A stretch of DNA of 47,123 bases from contig JAADVB010000150.1 in the NCBI GenBank assembly GCA_023334545.1, positions 1 through 47,123 of the forward strand, read 5' to 3'. Positions 1-10,099 of this stretch are shown here, in pieces. The stretch comes from Salisapilia sapeloensis (taxonomy: Eukaryota > Oomycota > Peronosporomycetes > Peronosporales > Salisapiliaceae). Under the pieces are notes generated by a model. The model made no database searches. It worked only from the letters and a program-made list of their open reading frames with translations, and was not told the origin of the DNA. The translations under genes were made by a program, and so were the position numbers. Positions within the stretch are counted from its first letter, which is position 1. Every line of letters starts with the position of its first letter.

Positions 1-1150
1 ATCGAGCCTACGAGCACTCGGTGTACCTTGAACGGTCGTAGATATACTTTGATCATTTTAGAGATGAAGGAACGACTTGTAGACACTCTAGACCAGCCCA
101 CTAGACACTTTCGAGCATGCTTTATTCGTATATGCCAAAATTGGAATTTTGAAAAACGAGTATGGTCGTCAACTCGAGCTCGCTACCTTGGGTTTTGCGC
201 TCGAGGATGTTGTGTTGGCGGCTTGGCAGGTCCGAGGCATACAAAAAGCTAGTCATTCAAAATAACAACGCCGACTGTAAGGAAAGTGTTCCGAATTCTG
301 GTTCACTAGCTTTTTGTATGATCTCGAACAGTCGCGGATCAAGCGAACACCAGAGTATGCGAACAACGAGGTAGCAATCTCGAGTCGACCACCAAAACTT
401 TTGATTTTTCGAATGTCCAATTTTGACATGGATAGATAGAGCGCACTCCAAAGCATATCATGGGATGGTCCAGGGGCTCTACATGCCATCCCTTGCCTCA
501 TGAGAGCTCGCTGAAAACCCCATCCACCCTTTCAAGTATCTCCACTTGATGTTTGTAGGAACACACCTCAAGCTAGAAAGCGAAAGGCCAGAGGATGGGA
601 ACTAGACACTCACGCGTAGATGGAGGAGCAGGCGAGTATGTCTGGCAGTCTTTATGTCCTGTAAGAGTGAATCATGAGTAATAGTATTCGAGTAAATGAG
701 TTACGGCTTTCTTGCGTTTGCTGATTTGTTGTGAGGCTTCCCCCGTAGCAACTCGCTAGTGGGCTTGAGCATCAAATTTTAATGAAAGAATCGAAGGAGG
801 TAATACGCCATATTCGCTAAATGGATAAAAGATCTCCCCATTCAGTGTCGATCTTTCCACTAGACGACTTGCATCCTCTCTCAAAAGTGGAACATAATGA
901 CCGGTAACTAAGACTTACAATCTCCGCACAAGGTAGTTTTTATATCGTCACTTGTATCATATTCTGCCAAGACAAATAACTGCTAGCAAAGTGGGCTTCA
1001 ACTTGTTCATCCTTCCAAATGTCGAAATCTTGCTTTCGCTGATCGTAAGCACGCGTCAAGTTCCCCAACTTCAATGATGTGTAGCTTTTCAACTAATTGC
1101 GAATACAAGATTCTTATCCTCGTCGTTCTACTCAACAAATCAACTTGAAG
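1..1150. other. Non-coding stretch upstream of the enoyl-CoA isomerase gene
   Basis: No recognisable gene lies here. The left part holds the inverted repeat at 78-483. From about 490 to 1150 there are only short frames with no family resemblance, and base composition is AT-richer than in the neighbouring genes. The last 100-200 bases presumably hold the promoter and 5' leader of the isomerase gene starting at 1152, but I cannot point to a defined core element. Confidence 0.5.
78..483. repeat. Diverged inverted repeat (foldback), arms 78-253 and 305-483
   Basis: The two arms are reverse complements of each other. The innermost 16 bp (CATACAAAAAGCTAGT at 238-253, its reverse complement at 305-320) match perfectly around a 51-nt loop. 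Going outward, similarity continues with small gaps, including AAAATTGG and ACTCGAG blocks. The outermost 63 nt of each arm (starting TGTAGA) align without gaps at about two thirds identity by my hand count, with many transitions. This fits an old inverted duplication or decayed foldback element. Short open frames occur on both strands inside it, but I recognise no protein family, and no terminal motif or target duplication is evident. Confidence 0.65.
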
Positions 1151-1151
1151 G

Positions 1152-1919
1152 ATGGCCGTCGTACGCACCTACCGCTCGGGCCCGCATATCCTCGTCGCGG
1201 AGCTTAATCGCCCCAAGATTAAGAATGCTATGGACAAGCAGATGTATGACGCCATGGTAGATGCCATCACTGAGTACGAAGCGGATGACAGTCTCCATGC
1301 GCTCGTGTTCACCGGCGCCGGGAACTTGTTCACTGCTGGCGCCGACTTGAGCGTTGTTGGGAAGGAGTTAAAGCAGACGATGACCATGTCCAAGAACGGT
1401 TCCAAGCGATTTATGTATAAGCTACTGGACTGCCCCAAGGTCGTGGTGGCGGCTGTGAATGGCCCTGCCATTGGCATTGGCACGACCTTGTGCACGCACT
1501 GCGACGTCGTGCTCGCAGCTCCGTCTGCTTTCTTCTGGACACCCTTCATGCGCATCGGTCTCGTCCCAGAGTTTGCGTCCTCGTACATCTTCCCTCGTAT
1601 CATGGGCGAGAAGATGGCGAACGAGATGCTCATGAGGTCCAAGCAGATCGACGCCGAGACCGCCAAGCAGTGTGGCATCGTATCGGAAGTTCTACCTGCC
1701 GAAAACTTCCTCCAAGAAGCGTTATCTCGTGTCAACGAGATGGTAGGCAGTGAGATCGCGCGAGAAAATCTCGTTCACTACAAGCGTCTCGGTCGTGGCG
1801 TCGAACTTCCTCGTATCAAAGAAGCCATTGAGCTCGAGTACGAGTACTTGGACGATCCGAAACGTGCTGCCACGACACTAAAGCTCGTTGCGAACATCCT
1901 ATCAAAATCCAAGCTTTAA
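1152..1919 (+). CDS. Peroxisomal enoyl-CoA delta-isomerase/hydratase (ECI2-like)
   Basis: Single-exon crotonase-superfamily protein of 255 aa. Members of the ECI2/PECI group shift the cis-3 or trans-3 double bond of enoyl-CoA to trans-2 so that unsaturated fatty acids can enter beta-oxidation. Visible signs are the CoA-binding AGADLS block (about residues 62-67), the oxyanion-hole region NGPAIGIG (103-110) and the segment GLVPEFASSYIFPRIMG with Glu140 at the place of the isomerase catalytic glutamate. The protein ends in Ser-Lys-Leu, a canonical PTS1 signal, so a peroxisomal matrix location is likely. Start is the ATG at 1152. It converges on the glucan synthase gene, with 84 bp between stop codons. 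Isomerase is preferred over hydratase because of the ECI2-like PE-x-x-SS pattern, but the exact substrate is not settled. Confidence 0.9.
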   Translation: MAVVRTYRSGPHILVAELNRPKIKNAMDKQMYDAMVDAITEYEADDSLHALVFTGAGNLFTAGADLSVVGKELKQTMTMSKNGSKRFMYKLLDCPKVVVAAVNGPAIGIGTTLCTHCDVVLAAPSAFFWTPFMRIGLVPEFASSYIFPRIMGEKMANEMLMRSKQIDAETAKQCGIVSEVLPAENFLQEALSRVNEMVGSEIARENLVHYKRLGRGVELPRIKEAIELEYEYLDDPKRAATTLKLVANILSKSKL

Positions 1920-2003
1920 TGAAAGTGTGCAAAATGTCCATGCGTTGTATTCCCTTGCATTTATTCCTTGCAAAGTTCAAAATGAAAAACAAATAAAAGA
2001 AAA

Positions 2004-5000
2004 CTAGTCAAAGCGAACAGACGTGTTGCCCTGACGAGTACTGCCATCCTCTTGTGTCGCTGCTGGAGACTCAAAGTACTCGTAATTGTCACCGTTCTGA
2101 GGAGTCTTCGTGTGATTCCGAGATGACGTCCGACGTACACGTGATCGTAAGAAGGATTGCGAGCGTGATGCTCTCGCCACGTGCGATGGAATGTCTTCAG
2201 CCGACGCTTGTTCTTCCTTAAACCGTTTCTTCTCGCCCTTAAGCTGGATCGCGCCGTCCTTGGTACTGGCGCACACCGCGAACATGGCAACAGTGAGCAC
2301 GACGCTCAGAGCCGCGAAGATGAAGTGGACGATGGAAAAGTCGAGGTTGGCTGCGTACAGACCAGCCTGCACGGCGTAGTAGAAAAAGAAGGACATGGCC
2401 ACATATCGCGAGCGTTGGTACGGGGGGAAAACCTCAATGGCCGTCAGCCACGTCGCGCTCGTGAGACACAGCGGCGCACTGATAAAGAGGACGAAGAGTG
2501 CAATCTTGGTAATGACACTGTCGCCCAGTCCTGCAGCCGCGAGGGCTCCGCAGACGATGGCAAAGGCTCCAGCAAATGGCAAAATGTCCTTGAGCAGCGT
2601 CTTGCGACGAACGCTGTCGACAAGCAGGATGCTGATGGTGACACCGATGAGGTTGCACAAACCGAAGTAGACTTCCCACTTGGACGTCTGTTCTCCCTTC
2701 TGATCCGGCGCCGGCTGCACGAGTACGCGCAAGAGAAGCGTATTGGACATGAAGATGGCAAACGTGGCTTGGAGAGCAAGTGTCAAGGCGATACGGAAGC
2801 CCATGTTGATGCTCTTGCCTTTATTAACAAAGAGCTGCTTCAAGTCGGTCAGTTCCTCAATGACGTCATGTCGCTGTCGGAGTCGAATGAGCGTCGCCTC
2901 GGCATCCTTCTCTTCCTTATGTCTGTACAACCAGAAGGGACTCTCTGGGATGAAGAACCAACTGGGTAAGAGTAAGACGAGCGGGATGGCACCGAATAAA
3001 AAGTGGTACTGCCAGTCATGCAGCGGTTTGTTGCCAAAAGCCTCGCGCATCGTCGTTGCGTTCAAATTGTTCACCAAAATTGCTTCGACAAAGTACCCGA
3101 TGGCGCTGCCAAACAAGAACATGAGCACGCCTTTACCTTGCCATCCGACCATGCACACTTCAAAGCTGTAGAGCATACAGGCGATCGAAAGCATAGAGAC
3201 ACCGGCGATCGTGAGGCAGCAGCCGACGATGACCATCGAGCTAGAGGACAAAAAGACAAGACCGCATCCGGCGCCAGCCACGATGCACGATAGGGCACCA
3301 GCGTATCGACGACCGATGACGTGTGCCAGGCCTGTACCGAGGAGAGCACCGACGGCACCAGCAGCAGCAGCATAGACCTTGAGCATGTCCATGGGGAAGT
3401 CGCCGCCGAGCTCTTGATCGATGAAGTAGGCAAAGGACTCGTTGTAAAAGTTGTCTTCGGCAGCATTGACAAAGCCAAGGGAGAAGACGAGGCACGTGAG
3501 CCAGCCGTAGACCCATCCTCCGAGGACACCGACGAGGACACTGAGCGAAGCAGCGTACTCTGCACCCGAGCTCAAAGCACGAGAGAAGCCGCCATTGTAC
3601 ATCATACGCGTCTGCAGCGTCGACATGAACGGAAGAGCAGAGAGGAGGAGCAACGGGAGGACGAGGAAGAGTCCAGTGATCATATCAAAGAGGAATGCGA
3701 GTTCTCGGACGAGTCCCCAGTGTGCGACAGGGAGATTGAAGGCGCCGTGGAAGAGGATGAGGTACTGCAGGACAGAGTAGAGACCGATGATGATACCTAG
3801 CATGAGCGACAGAGATTTCTCAAACGTCCACCCTTGCACCGATCCAATGATGAATGGAACGGCGACAAGGGCGCCAATGACAAAGACAATGTAGAGGATG
3901 GATCTAGCGACGCACGCTTGGTTCTTCAGGCACATGCCAGCGTACGAGCCGAGCCAGAGCACCAGAGCGACACCACCGACGCAGCCGGCGAGGAGACCTA
4001 AGTCGGCGAGGTTAAAGTTCAGCATGAAGACGTAGTACATGGTGAGCGGGTGGCGAAGTTCTCGGATCATGTACACGACCCGTGCCTTCCATCTCATGCC
4101 AGCCAACTGACTCGCTTCGTACAAGAAGAAGTCGTTCCAGCATTCGCCATTGCTCCCGCTCGTAGACGGAAGGCTGCTTTCGACCTCGGCGGCAGGAGAC
4201 GCCATCATCCATCGGAGCCAGTCGGCGACGTCGACGCGTGTCTTGCCAAAGTCCAGTCCGTCGGTATTGAAGAAGAAGGGGGCGACGAGCCAGCAGACGC
4301 CAAGGAGGTATACTGCAAAGGAAGCGATGCCATAGTCCTGTCCCTTGGATCCATAAGAAGCCATCAATGTGATGTTATCCGGGACCTTGTCTGGACTCTT
4401 GTCACAGTCAAAGTCAGCAGTAGCGCAGTAGTCTTCCAGTGCGTCGGTTCCAATGGCAAAGTTACCAAACGTTCCGAAGAGGATCATGAGGCCGAGGAGT
4501 TCCATCGCCTTGCGATAATGCGACGCAGCGTACTCTTTAAAGAAGTTCACAAGGGTTTCTCGCACGATGGCAAACCCTCGACCTGTTCCTCGATACTTGG
4601 AACCTCCTCTCATGATCGCAACGTCAAAGAAGTGCGCTTTCGTACCAGTCTCAAAGATGTAGAAGACAGGACCCAACGTCACGACGAGCTGAACAAAGTC
4701 TAGAACTGCTTGTCTCCACCCTGCTTCCACGAGCATCGTGGCGATCAACGGGATTGTCATGAGCATACCGAATTGGAAGATGAACTGCGTATTCAAGACT
4801 TGTGCGAGATCGTCGAGTCCATTCGTCTTGGTGATGGCAGCATTCTGGATCTCGTCATGAAGCGAAATGTAGAGTTTCGAGTAGGCATAAGCAAAGACAC
4901 AGAGGACGACGAGGCCGTTGCAAATGTAAAAGCCCATGTGACCGTAGAACATCGAGTTGAGTCGGAAAAAGTCCATGTGGGCACCCATGCGATGGGATTC

Positions 5001-8000
5001 TCGACTGAGCGATGCTTCGGCACTACCATTCGATAGTTTCGCTTCGAACGCATTGATCTGACTTAATGTCACGTCTCGACCTTTACCACACTGCATGAAC
5101 TCTTGATGCGTCACGGTACCACCTCGCAAGGTTGTGTTGTACCCACTAAAGACATCTTCCGACAGGTTAATGCCTTTCGAAGCCTTCGAGACACCACCAT
5201 GACTCATGATAAACGACTTATCAAACACATCAGGATGTCCATAGTGCATACGACTGCGTAGCGGATTCGCGAGCACACGTTGCGTGAGACTAACAAACAC
5301 TAGCTCCTGGAGCGTCATAAAGTGTGCAAGCGAAGACGCTCGACCGGTGAAGATATGCTCTTTCATGCCGACGATCGTCACATCCTGACCTTGTTCCGTC
5401 GCCGTCGCCAAGAAGTTGGGGATCTTGAGACACTCTTCGAAGTAATGCTCTTGGTTCATATCAATCGTCTGGACGTACTCTCCTCTCGTGAATGGGAGCG
5501 CGAGATTCTGATTCTCCGGCTTACCTTCACCAACGAGCGGGTGTCCAGGTAGTTCATACCGATAGACTTCAACGATCTCATCTCCATCCGACTTGACCAG
5601 GACACAGTCGTGTCGAGGTTCCGTCCCGCTGCCGGCAGGAGGGTAGATCGTATCGACATAGCATACACGCCAGTTCGGATACTTTCGCATGAGCAGATCA
5701 ATGTCCGCTGCACGAACGTCGTTGCTTGCGAGCTGGTCGGCGTAGATCTGACAACTCGTCACGTACGAGAACTTGAGTCCAGCGATGCGGTCCATGTGCT
5801 TGATCTTATCCAAGTGCGACAAGTTGGTGTCCGATCCGATCTCAAGCCATCGAAGCATCTTGAGCGCATCTTCATACATCATCATGCCATGAACCGTCCG
5901 AGCAAGTGTCTGTCCGCGCATACTCGCCCATAGACGAACTTGCGTCGGTGTCTCCGCCAGTGCTTCGTCCAATGTCGTAACGCCAACGCGTTCTAAAAAG
6001 TTTCCCCACTCATCGCTATGGAACGTAATGAGGTACTTGAGGATACTCAAGTCTCGACTCTTATGCTCGACTTTCTGGAAGAGTGGATTGGACGTCACGC
6101 GACCATTGAGCTCATCGATGCTATAGAGCACGGGTTCATTGTAGTATGGTGTGATGACGCTGAAAGAGTACATGGCAGCGATACTCTCGACCGTCGGCAT
6201 TTTCATCGACAATGAATTCAAGAAGAAACTCATGCGTCGACGTGCTTCATGGCATCGAGGCAATGCATCGGCTGCATCGAGTGTCAAGAGGAAGAAGAGA
6301 CGAGTGGATAATGAAATGACGCTTTCGTTGCCCGCACCAGACGCCTTGTGTGATCCGTTGCTCGAGTCACGACCAGACGCGGCGTCTTGGAAGAGTGCTA
6401 GTAGCTGCTCCTTCTGGTACGCCAAGTCTGGTGTCGTCTGAGCAAAGACTGAGTGCCGCATGCTCTCGGCCATCCACTCTTCCTCTAGCATGAGCTCGAC
6501 GCTCTGGAGTAAAGCACCGACACGTTCGACGACGACGAGGACGAGGTCGTGCTGGAAGGCAAAGTTGCCTCCAGACGGCACAATCGCAGGCTCTGGCAAG
6601 TCTAGAAGACTCGCGAGTAAGTCCACGACGTTCTCCTTGACAAGAGGCAAGTGGACAAGGTTGACGCTGCCATCGATACGACCAGACGTAAGGATCTGTT
6701 CGAACACTTTGACGACTGCTTGGTCTCGTGGACCGAGTAGCTGTCGAAGGATCTGGAGACCAATGTCCAGTGCGTTCTGAGCACACCCGAGTACCTTGTG
6801 CTTCTGCAGTTCCTTGCACAATCGGTCATCACTCATGCGCTTCTGCTTGGCTTTGGACGCGATGTCAGTAGCTTGCTGCGCTTGTCCGGCTAGGAGGAAG
6901 ACAGGATCTTCCACGGCACCAGAGTCTGAGATCTGATACTGCAGGATAGCAGTCTCTCGATCGTCCAAGAGGTCCGAGAGACGGTAGCTACTGACGATTT
7001 CGTTCCACACGACAGCGAAGCGTAGGCGAGAGTTGGCCTGTGCGCCCATCGTGCCAGCCGACAGCGCCTGATCCGGATGATTCTGGATACTCGCTTGTCC
7101 TTTCGCAGCATTCGACACGACGCGCGAGTCGAAGAGAGCTGGAGCGTCCGACAGTTTCTGGACAAACTCTGAGATCCGTGCACTATGTCCGATCTTGAGT
7201 TTGAGACCGAGGAAGCCACCGACGACGGCTTGCATGATCGCCAACCAGATCTGCGAGTCGTAGATGTAGACGAGGAAGAGCGGTGCCCACATGGCGACGA
7301 TGAATGCGATGTTGTGGTGGCTCTCAATCAAGCCTTCGTCCATGCTAGAAGCGACGTGGATGCTATAGATCTCTACCGTTGGACCCATGAGTGGCTTGAC
7401 CATGAGCTGGAGGTTGAAGAGGAACTTGCACACGAAGATGACGGTCCAGAGCGTCGAGTAGGCTAGGAACGGACCCCACGGCTGGGCCATGTGTCGACCG
7501 ATAAAGTCTTCCTGCGTTCCGTCGAGTGCATTGAGGAGTCCAGTGCGCCAGACGATGCTTTTGCAAGTCATTTGGAGGATCGCGACGAGGACGACGGGGA
7601 TGACGTACACGAGGACGAGCAGAAGACCCATGTCAAGGAACTGCTGTCCACCAAACTTTTCGTATGGAGACGTGAAGAGTGCGAGGAAGAGAGCAAAGAA
7701 GATCGAGTGCCATACGAGACGTATGAAGAGCGCGGAGGCATGGACGAGTCGATCAAAGATACGTGCACCTCCGATCCAAACTTCCAGCACGGTCTTCAAA
7801 GCAAGTAGGAAACTGAACGTGATAAAGATCGAGTAGAAGGCATGGTTGCGAATGTCCTCAATGTCGGGCGTCATGAAGTCACTGTAAAAGTTAAAGCCAC
7901 TCGTTCGCGCTGGATCCGAGCGATAGGCGACGTAGCAGATGACGATGAGAAGATGGAGCATGACGAGGAGGAAAAAGTAGATGCGGAAGAAGGCGAGGAA

Positions 8001-8741
8001 GGGGTTTAAAAACGACCGACGCTCTTTGAACGTCTTGTGTTCCTGCAGATTCACAGCTTCTGCGACACAGCGTTCGTCAAAGTCTAGGCATCGACGTGAC
8101 CAAAAGAGTTCGTTCACATCGTCGTAGTTGGTGATGTTCTTGTGATCTAATGGACGGTCCGTCGGCTGCGCTCGCATCTTGGCGACGGCATTGTACAGCG
8201 GCCGGACAACGAGACGGAGAAAGGACCCTTCCGGGGCAGTCGGCATGGACTCCAAACCGTCTAGCTTGGCCGCTAGCTTGTGGAAGAAAAAGCAGAGGCA
8301 CTCGGGCATGAAGCGCAGGTTCCCTGCTTCGCCCCAAATCAGGAGGAAGAGCGCGATTTGGCGTACCGAAGCTGGTCCCCCGCTTTCATCCAGCAATGGC
8401 CGCGTGCCGATGAACGTGCACCACTTCTTGTAGTTACGAAAGAAGCGTTCGTGAACATGACGAACGGCTGCGTCTGGATCATTCACAGCAGCTCGACTCT
8501 CTCTATTGAGCAGCCAGCACTCGAGATGCTCTCTCTGATTGAGGACACTACCTTCCTGGAATCCAAACTTGGCACGCAAGAGTTCAAAGACGTCTGAATG
8601 GCGCTGGACGGGATTCTGATCTCGTCCCGGGCCTGCCTGACTCGGCGGGTCCTCCAGCGTCTGATAGTTGGATGGCGCACGCCGACGGTGGGTCACATTG
8701 CTCCGCTGCGTCGGCGCTTGCCGACTATGCTTGTCTACCAT
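2004..8741 (-). CDS. 1,3-beta-glucan synthase (GT48) fused to an MFS sugar-porter-like domain
   Basis: Intronless, 2245 aa from the ATG at 8741; the frame runs a little further upstream but without another ATG. Known role of the family: polymerises UDP-glucose into 1,3-beta-glucan (callose) at the plasma membrane. Seen in order: an FKS1-type N-terminal domain (IWGEAGNLRFMPEC near residues 130-145), a block of membrane segments, the large catalytic region with RGQTLARTVHGMM (near 940), GEGKPENQN (near 1067) and MHYGHPDVFD, then a second membrane block. From about residue 1727 onward the sequence is that of a sugar porter: a GRR loop after an early helix, IPESPFWLYRH near 1930, DSVRRKTLL, and EVFPPYQRSR near 2101. 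Catalytic and transporter parts share one uninterrupted frame, so this is a fusion unless an unseen intron separates them. Wall synthesis is inferred. Confidence 0.93.
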   Translation of the reverse strand: MVDKHSRQAPTQRSNVTHRRRAPSNYQTLEDPPSQAGPGRDQNPVQRHSDVFELLRAKFGFQEGSVLNQREHLECWLLNRESRAAVNDPDAAVRHVHERFFRNYKKWCTFIGTRPLLDESGGPASVRQIALFLLIWGEAGNLRFMPECLCFFFHKLAAKLDGLESMPTAPEGSFLRLVVRPLYNAVAKMRAQPTDRPLDHKNITNYDDVNELFWSRRCLDFDERCVAEAVNLQEHKTFKERRSFLNPFLAFFRIYFFLLVMLHLLIVICYVAYRSDPARTSGFNFYSDFMTPDIEDIRNHAFYSIFITFSFLLALKTVLEVWIGGARIFDRLVHASALFIRLVWHSIFFALFLALFTSPYEKFGGQQFLDMGLLLVLVYVIPVVLVAILQMTCKSIVWRTGLLNALDGTQEDFIGRHMAQPWGPFLAYSTLWTVIFVCKFLFNLQLMVKPLMGPTVEIYSIHVASSMDEGLIESHHNIAFIVAMWAPLFLVYIYDSQIWLAIMQAVVGGFLGLKLKIGHSARISEFVQKLSDAPALFDSRVVSNAAKGQASIQNHPDQALSAGTMGAQANSRLRFAVVWNEIVSSYRLSDLLDDRETAILQYQISDSGAVEDPVFLLAGQAQQATDIASKAKQKRMSDDRLCKELQKHKVLGCAQNALDIGLQILRQLLGPRDQAVVKVFEQILTSGRIDGSVNLVHLPLVKENVVDLLASLLDLPEPAIVPSGGNFAFQHDLVLVVVERVGALLQSVELMLEEEWMAESMRHSVFAQTTPDLAYQKEQLLALFQDAASGRDSSNGSHKASGAGNESVISLSTRLFFLLTLDAADALPRCHEARRRMSFFLNSLSMKMPTVESIAAMYSFSVITPYYNEPVLYSIDELNGRVTSNPLFQKVEHKSRDLSILKYLITFHSDEWGNFLERVGVTTLDEALAETPTQVRLWASMRGQTLARTVHGMMMYEDALKMLRWLEIGSDTNLSHLDKIKHMDRIAGLKFSYVTSCQIYADQLASNDVRAADIDLLMRKYPNWRVCYVDTIYPPAGSGTEPRHDCVLVKSDGDEIVEVYRYELPGHPLVGEGKPENQNLALPFTRGEYVQTIDMNQEHYFEECLKIPNFLATATEQGQDVTIVGMKEHIFTGRASSLAHFMTLQELVFVSLTQRVLANPLRSRMHYGHPDVFDKSFIMSHGGVSKASKGINLSEDVFSGYNTTLRGGTVTHQEFMQCGKGRDVTLSQINAFEAKLSNGSAEASLSRESHRMGAHMDFFRLNSMFYGHMGFYICNGLVVLCVFAYAYSKLYISLHDEIQNAAITKTNGLDDLAQVLNTQFIFQFGMLMTIPLIATMLVEAGWRQAVLDFVQLVVTLGPVFYIFETGTKAHFFDVAIMRGGSKYRGTGRGFAIVRETLVNFFKEYAASHYRKAMELLGLMILFGTFGNFAIGTDALEDYCATADFDCDKSPDKVPDNITLMASYGSKGQDYGIASFAVYLLGVCWLVAPFFFNTDGLDFGKTRVDVADWLRWMMASPAAEVESSLPSTSGSNGECWNDFFLYEASQLAGMRWKARVVYMIRELRHPLTMYYVFMLNFNLADLGLLAGCVGGVALVLWLGSYAGMCLKNQACVARSILYIVFVIGALVAVPFIIGSVQGWTFEKSLSLMLGIIIGLYSVLQYLILFHGAFNLPVAHWGLVRELAFLFDMITGLFLVLPLLLLSALPFMSTLQTRMMYNGGFSRALSSGAEYAASLSVLVGVLGGWVYGWLTCLVFSLGFVNAAEDNFYNESFAYFIDQELGGDFPMDMLKVYAAAAGAVGALLGTGLAHVIGRRYAGALSCIVAGAGCGLVFLSSSSMVIVGCCLTIAGVSMLSIACMLYSFEVCMVGWQGKGVLMFLFGSAIGYFVEAILVNNLNATTMREAFGNKPLHDWQYHFLFGAIPLVLLLPSWFFIPESPFWLYRHKEEKDAEATLIRLRQRHDVIEELTDLKQLFVNKGKSINMGFRIALTLALQATFAIFMSNTLLLRVLVQPAPDQKGEQTSKWEVYFGLCNLIGVTISILLVDSVRRKTLLKDILPFAGAFAIVCGALAAAGLGDSVITKIALFVLFISAPLCLTSATWLTAIEVFPPYQRSRYVAMSFFFYYAVQAGLYAANLDFSIVHFIFAALSVVLTVAMFAVCASTKDGAIQLKGEKKRFKEEQASAEDIPSHVARASRSQSFLRSRVRRTSSRNHTKTPQNGDNYEYFESPAATQEDGSTRQGNTSVRFD

Positions 8742-9117
8742 CCTACGAACGAATTGTCTTGTAGGAGGAGAGACCGTTCGCACAACTTCGCACCCACGGC
8801 CGTTAGCCGATTATGGGCGCTTTTATTCACCCGAAAAGTCAGTGTGACGTGTACTGTCGTTTGGCGCTGGAAGCGTATGTAACTTGTGTATAAGCGGAGA
8901 TCAGAAGCCATCTGCCTTTGCGAATTGACCTCGTCTAACTGCATCGATGCTTATGACAGGAAACGACGGTAAATGTTCGCAAGGTCTATTCCTAGATCCG
9001 CACGTCTGGCGCATGCACAGGATCTTTGGATGCCAAGTGTGTGTTCGTAAGAGAGTATGGATACGCTGGATTGGATGGAAGCGAGTGCACACAAGAAACT
9101 TGCTCGTATTTGTTCTC
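8742..9117. other. Intergenic region upstream of the glucan synthase
   Basis: About 376 bases between the 3' end of the acyl-CoA-synthetase-like gene and the start codon of the glucan synthase, both on the minus strand. It should contain the terminator of the former and the promoter and leader of the latter. I see no additional gene, repeat or recognisable promoter box. Confidence 0.5.
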
Positions 9118-10099
9118 TTAAATGCGCTTGTAATCCGACGATCCGCTGCCGACGATGCTGCAGTTTTCTAGCCGCATCGCATACTTGATCGCATCTTCAT
9201 CGTGCTCGAACGACGGAAGGACGGTCAAGCAGCTTTGGTTGATGGCAGCAAGCGGAGCGAGGGAGAAACCGGCATCCTTACTGACCATGCACACCTTGTC
9301 GTCGGCCACGAGCTGCAGCTTTTTCGAAAGCTTTTCCGACTCCTCCAGCACCTTGGCGTGCGTGTACACTTGGCTCTTCTTAGGTTCACCACCTTCGACG
9401 CCTGTAGAAATGTTAGTTGTAACGTAAGAGTAGTAACGAGTGAATATACGCACGCGAGTAGGAGATGGCGAGCGGCGAGTCCGGTGTGACGGCTTTGAGC
9501 ATGTTTTTCAATGCCACCGGCTCGGGCGAGTTGACCATCATTTGGTAGAATGGGATGACACCGTCAATGTGGTCCGTGGCGGTGGAAATGACGCTGTGCA
9601 AGTGACGGAATTGACGCGGTCGGAAGAGCGTCTTCTTCTCCTCAGACGTCTTTAGCTCCGGCAAGAGCTCTTGTACGAGAGAAGTAGCGTTCGTATCGTT
9701 CATCTTGGGTGCAAACAGGAGTCCATTCGCCTTGCTATCGTGCAAAATAGATTCCAGCTCCTTAGCAGTAGAGATTTGAGGATCCACTAGTGCCAACGTC
9801 ACGCCGGCACGTGCCGCAGCGAGTTGCGTGACAAGGTTTTCAGCAGAATTCGGCAGCCAAACTGCCAAGACTGAGCCATGCGTGAATTGTTGTCCGTGGA
9901 AACCGTTGGCCATCTCCTGGACATACTTATCGAGCTCCTGGTAGCTCCATCGAATATCCTGCTTGATACTACGCAAAGCTTCTTTGTGGGGAAGACGGTC
10001 GACGGCTTCCTCCAACGACGCACCCACGGTGCTCGCTTGACGGTAAGAAGTCCACGGCGTCGTTCGCGCCGCCCGCGAGATGGCTCTGAACCCGAGCAT
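9118..10099 (-). CDS. Truncated acyl-CoA synthetase-like (ANL/AMP-binding) protein, probably mitochondrial
   Basis: Two exons, 10099-9454 and 9401-9118, around a 52-bp GT-AG intron (9402-9453) containing a CTAAC branch-like motif; 309 aa. The start MLGFRAISRAAR is rich in Arg, Ala and Ser without acidic residues, typical of a mitochondrial presequence. The next 200 residues resemble the N-terminal lobe of AMP-dependent synthetases (WSYQELDKYVQEMANG, GSVLAVWLPNSAENLV, AARAGVTLALVDP). Splicing joins YSR to VEGGEPKKSQVYTH, a weak version of the YTSGTTGxPKG...TH phosphate loop. The protein then stops about 80 residues later, without the adenylate-forming core and C-terminal lid, so it is roughly half the family length. 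A non-catalytic relative is likely. The frame is intact on both sides of the intron, which argues against simple decay. Confidence 0.75.

Noticed and set aside
28..501. Short protein-like frames inside the inverted repeat
   Set aside because: They begin at non-ATG codons or have no homology; the similarity between the two strands comes from the inverted duplication, not from two related genes.
1169..1735. Long open frame on the minus strand opposite the enoyl-CoA isomerase
   Set aside because: It lies entirely within a well-recognised gene, has no family resemblance and is the expected antisense shadow of codon bias. Similar long antisense frames at 2181-2969, 4050-4703 and 23257-23877 were discarded for the same reason.
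9413..9453. Read-through of the ACS-like exon 1 into a short unrelated tail
   Set aside because: The GT-AG intron 9402-9453 restores frame and a P-loop-like motif, so splicing is the better explanation.
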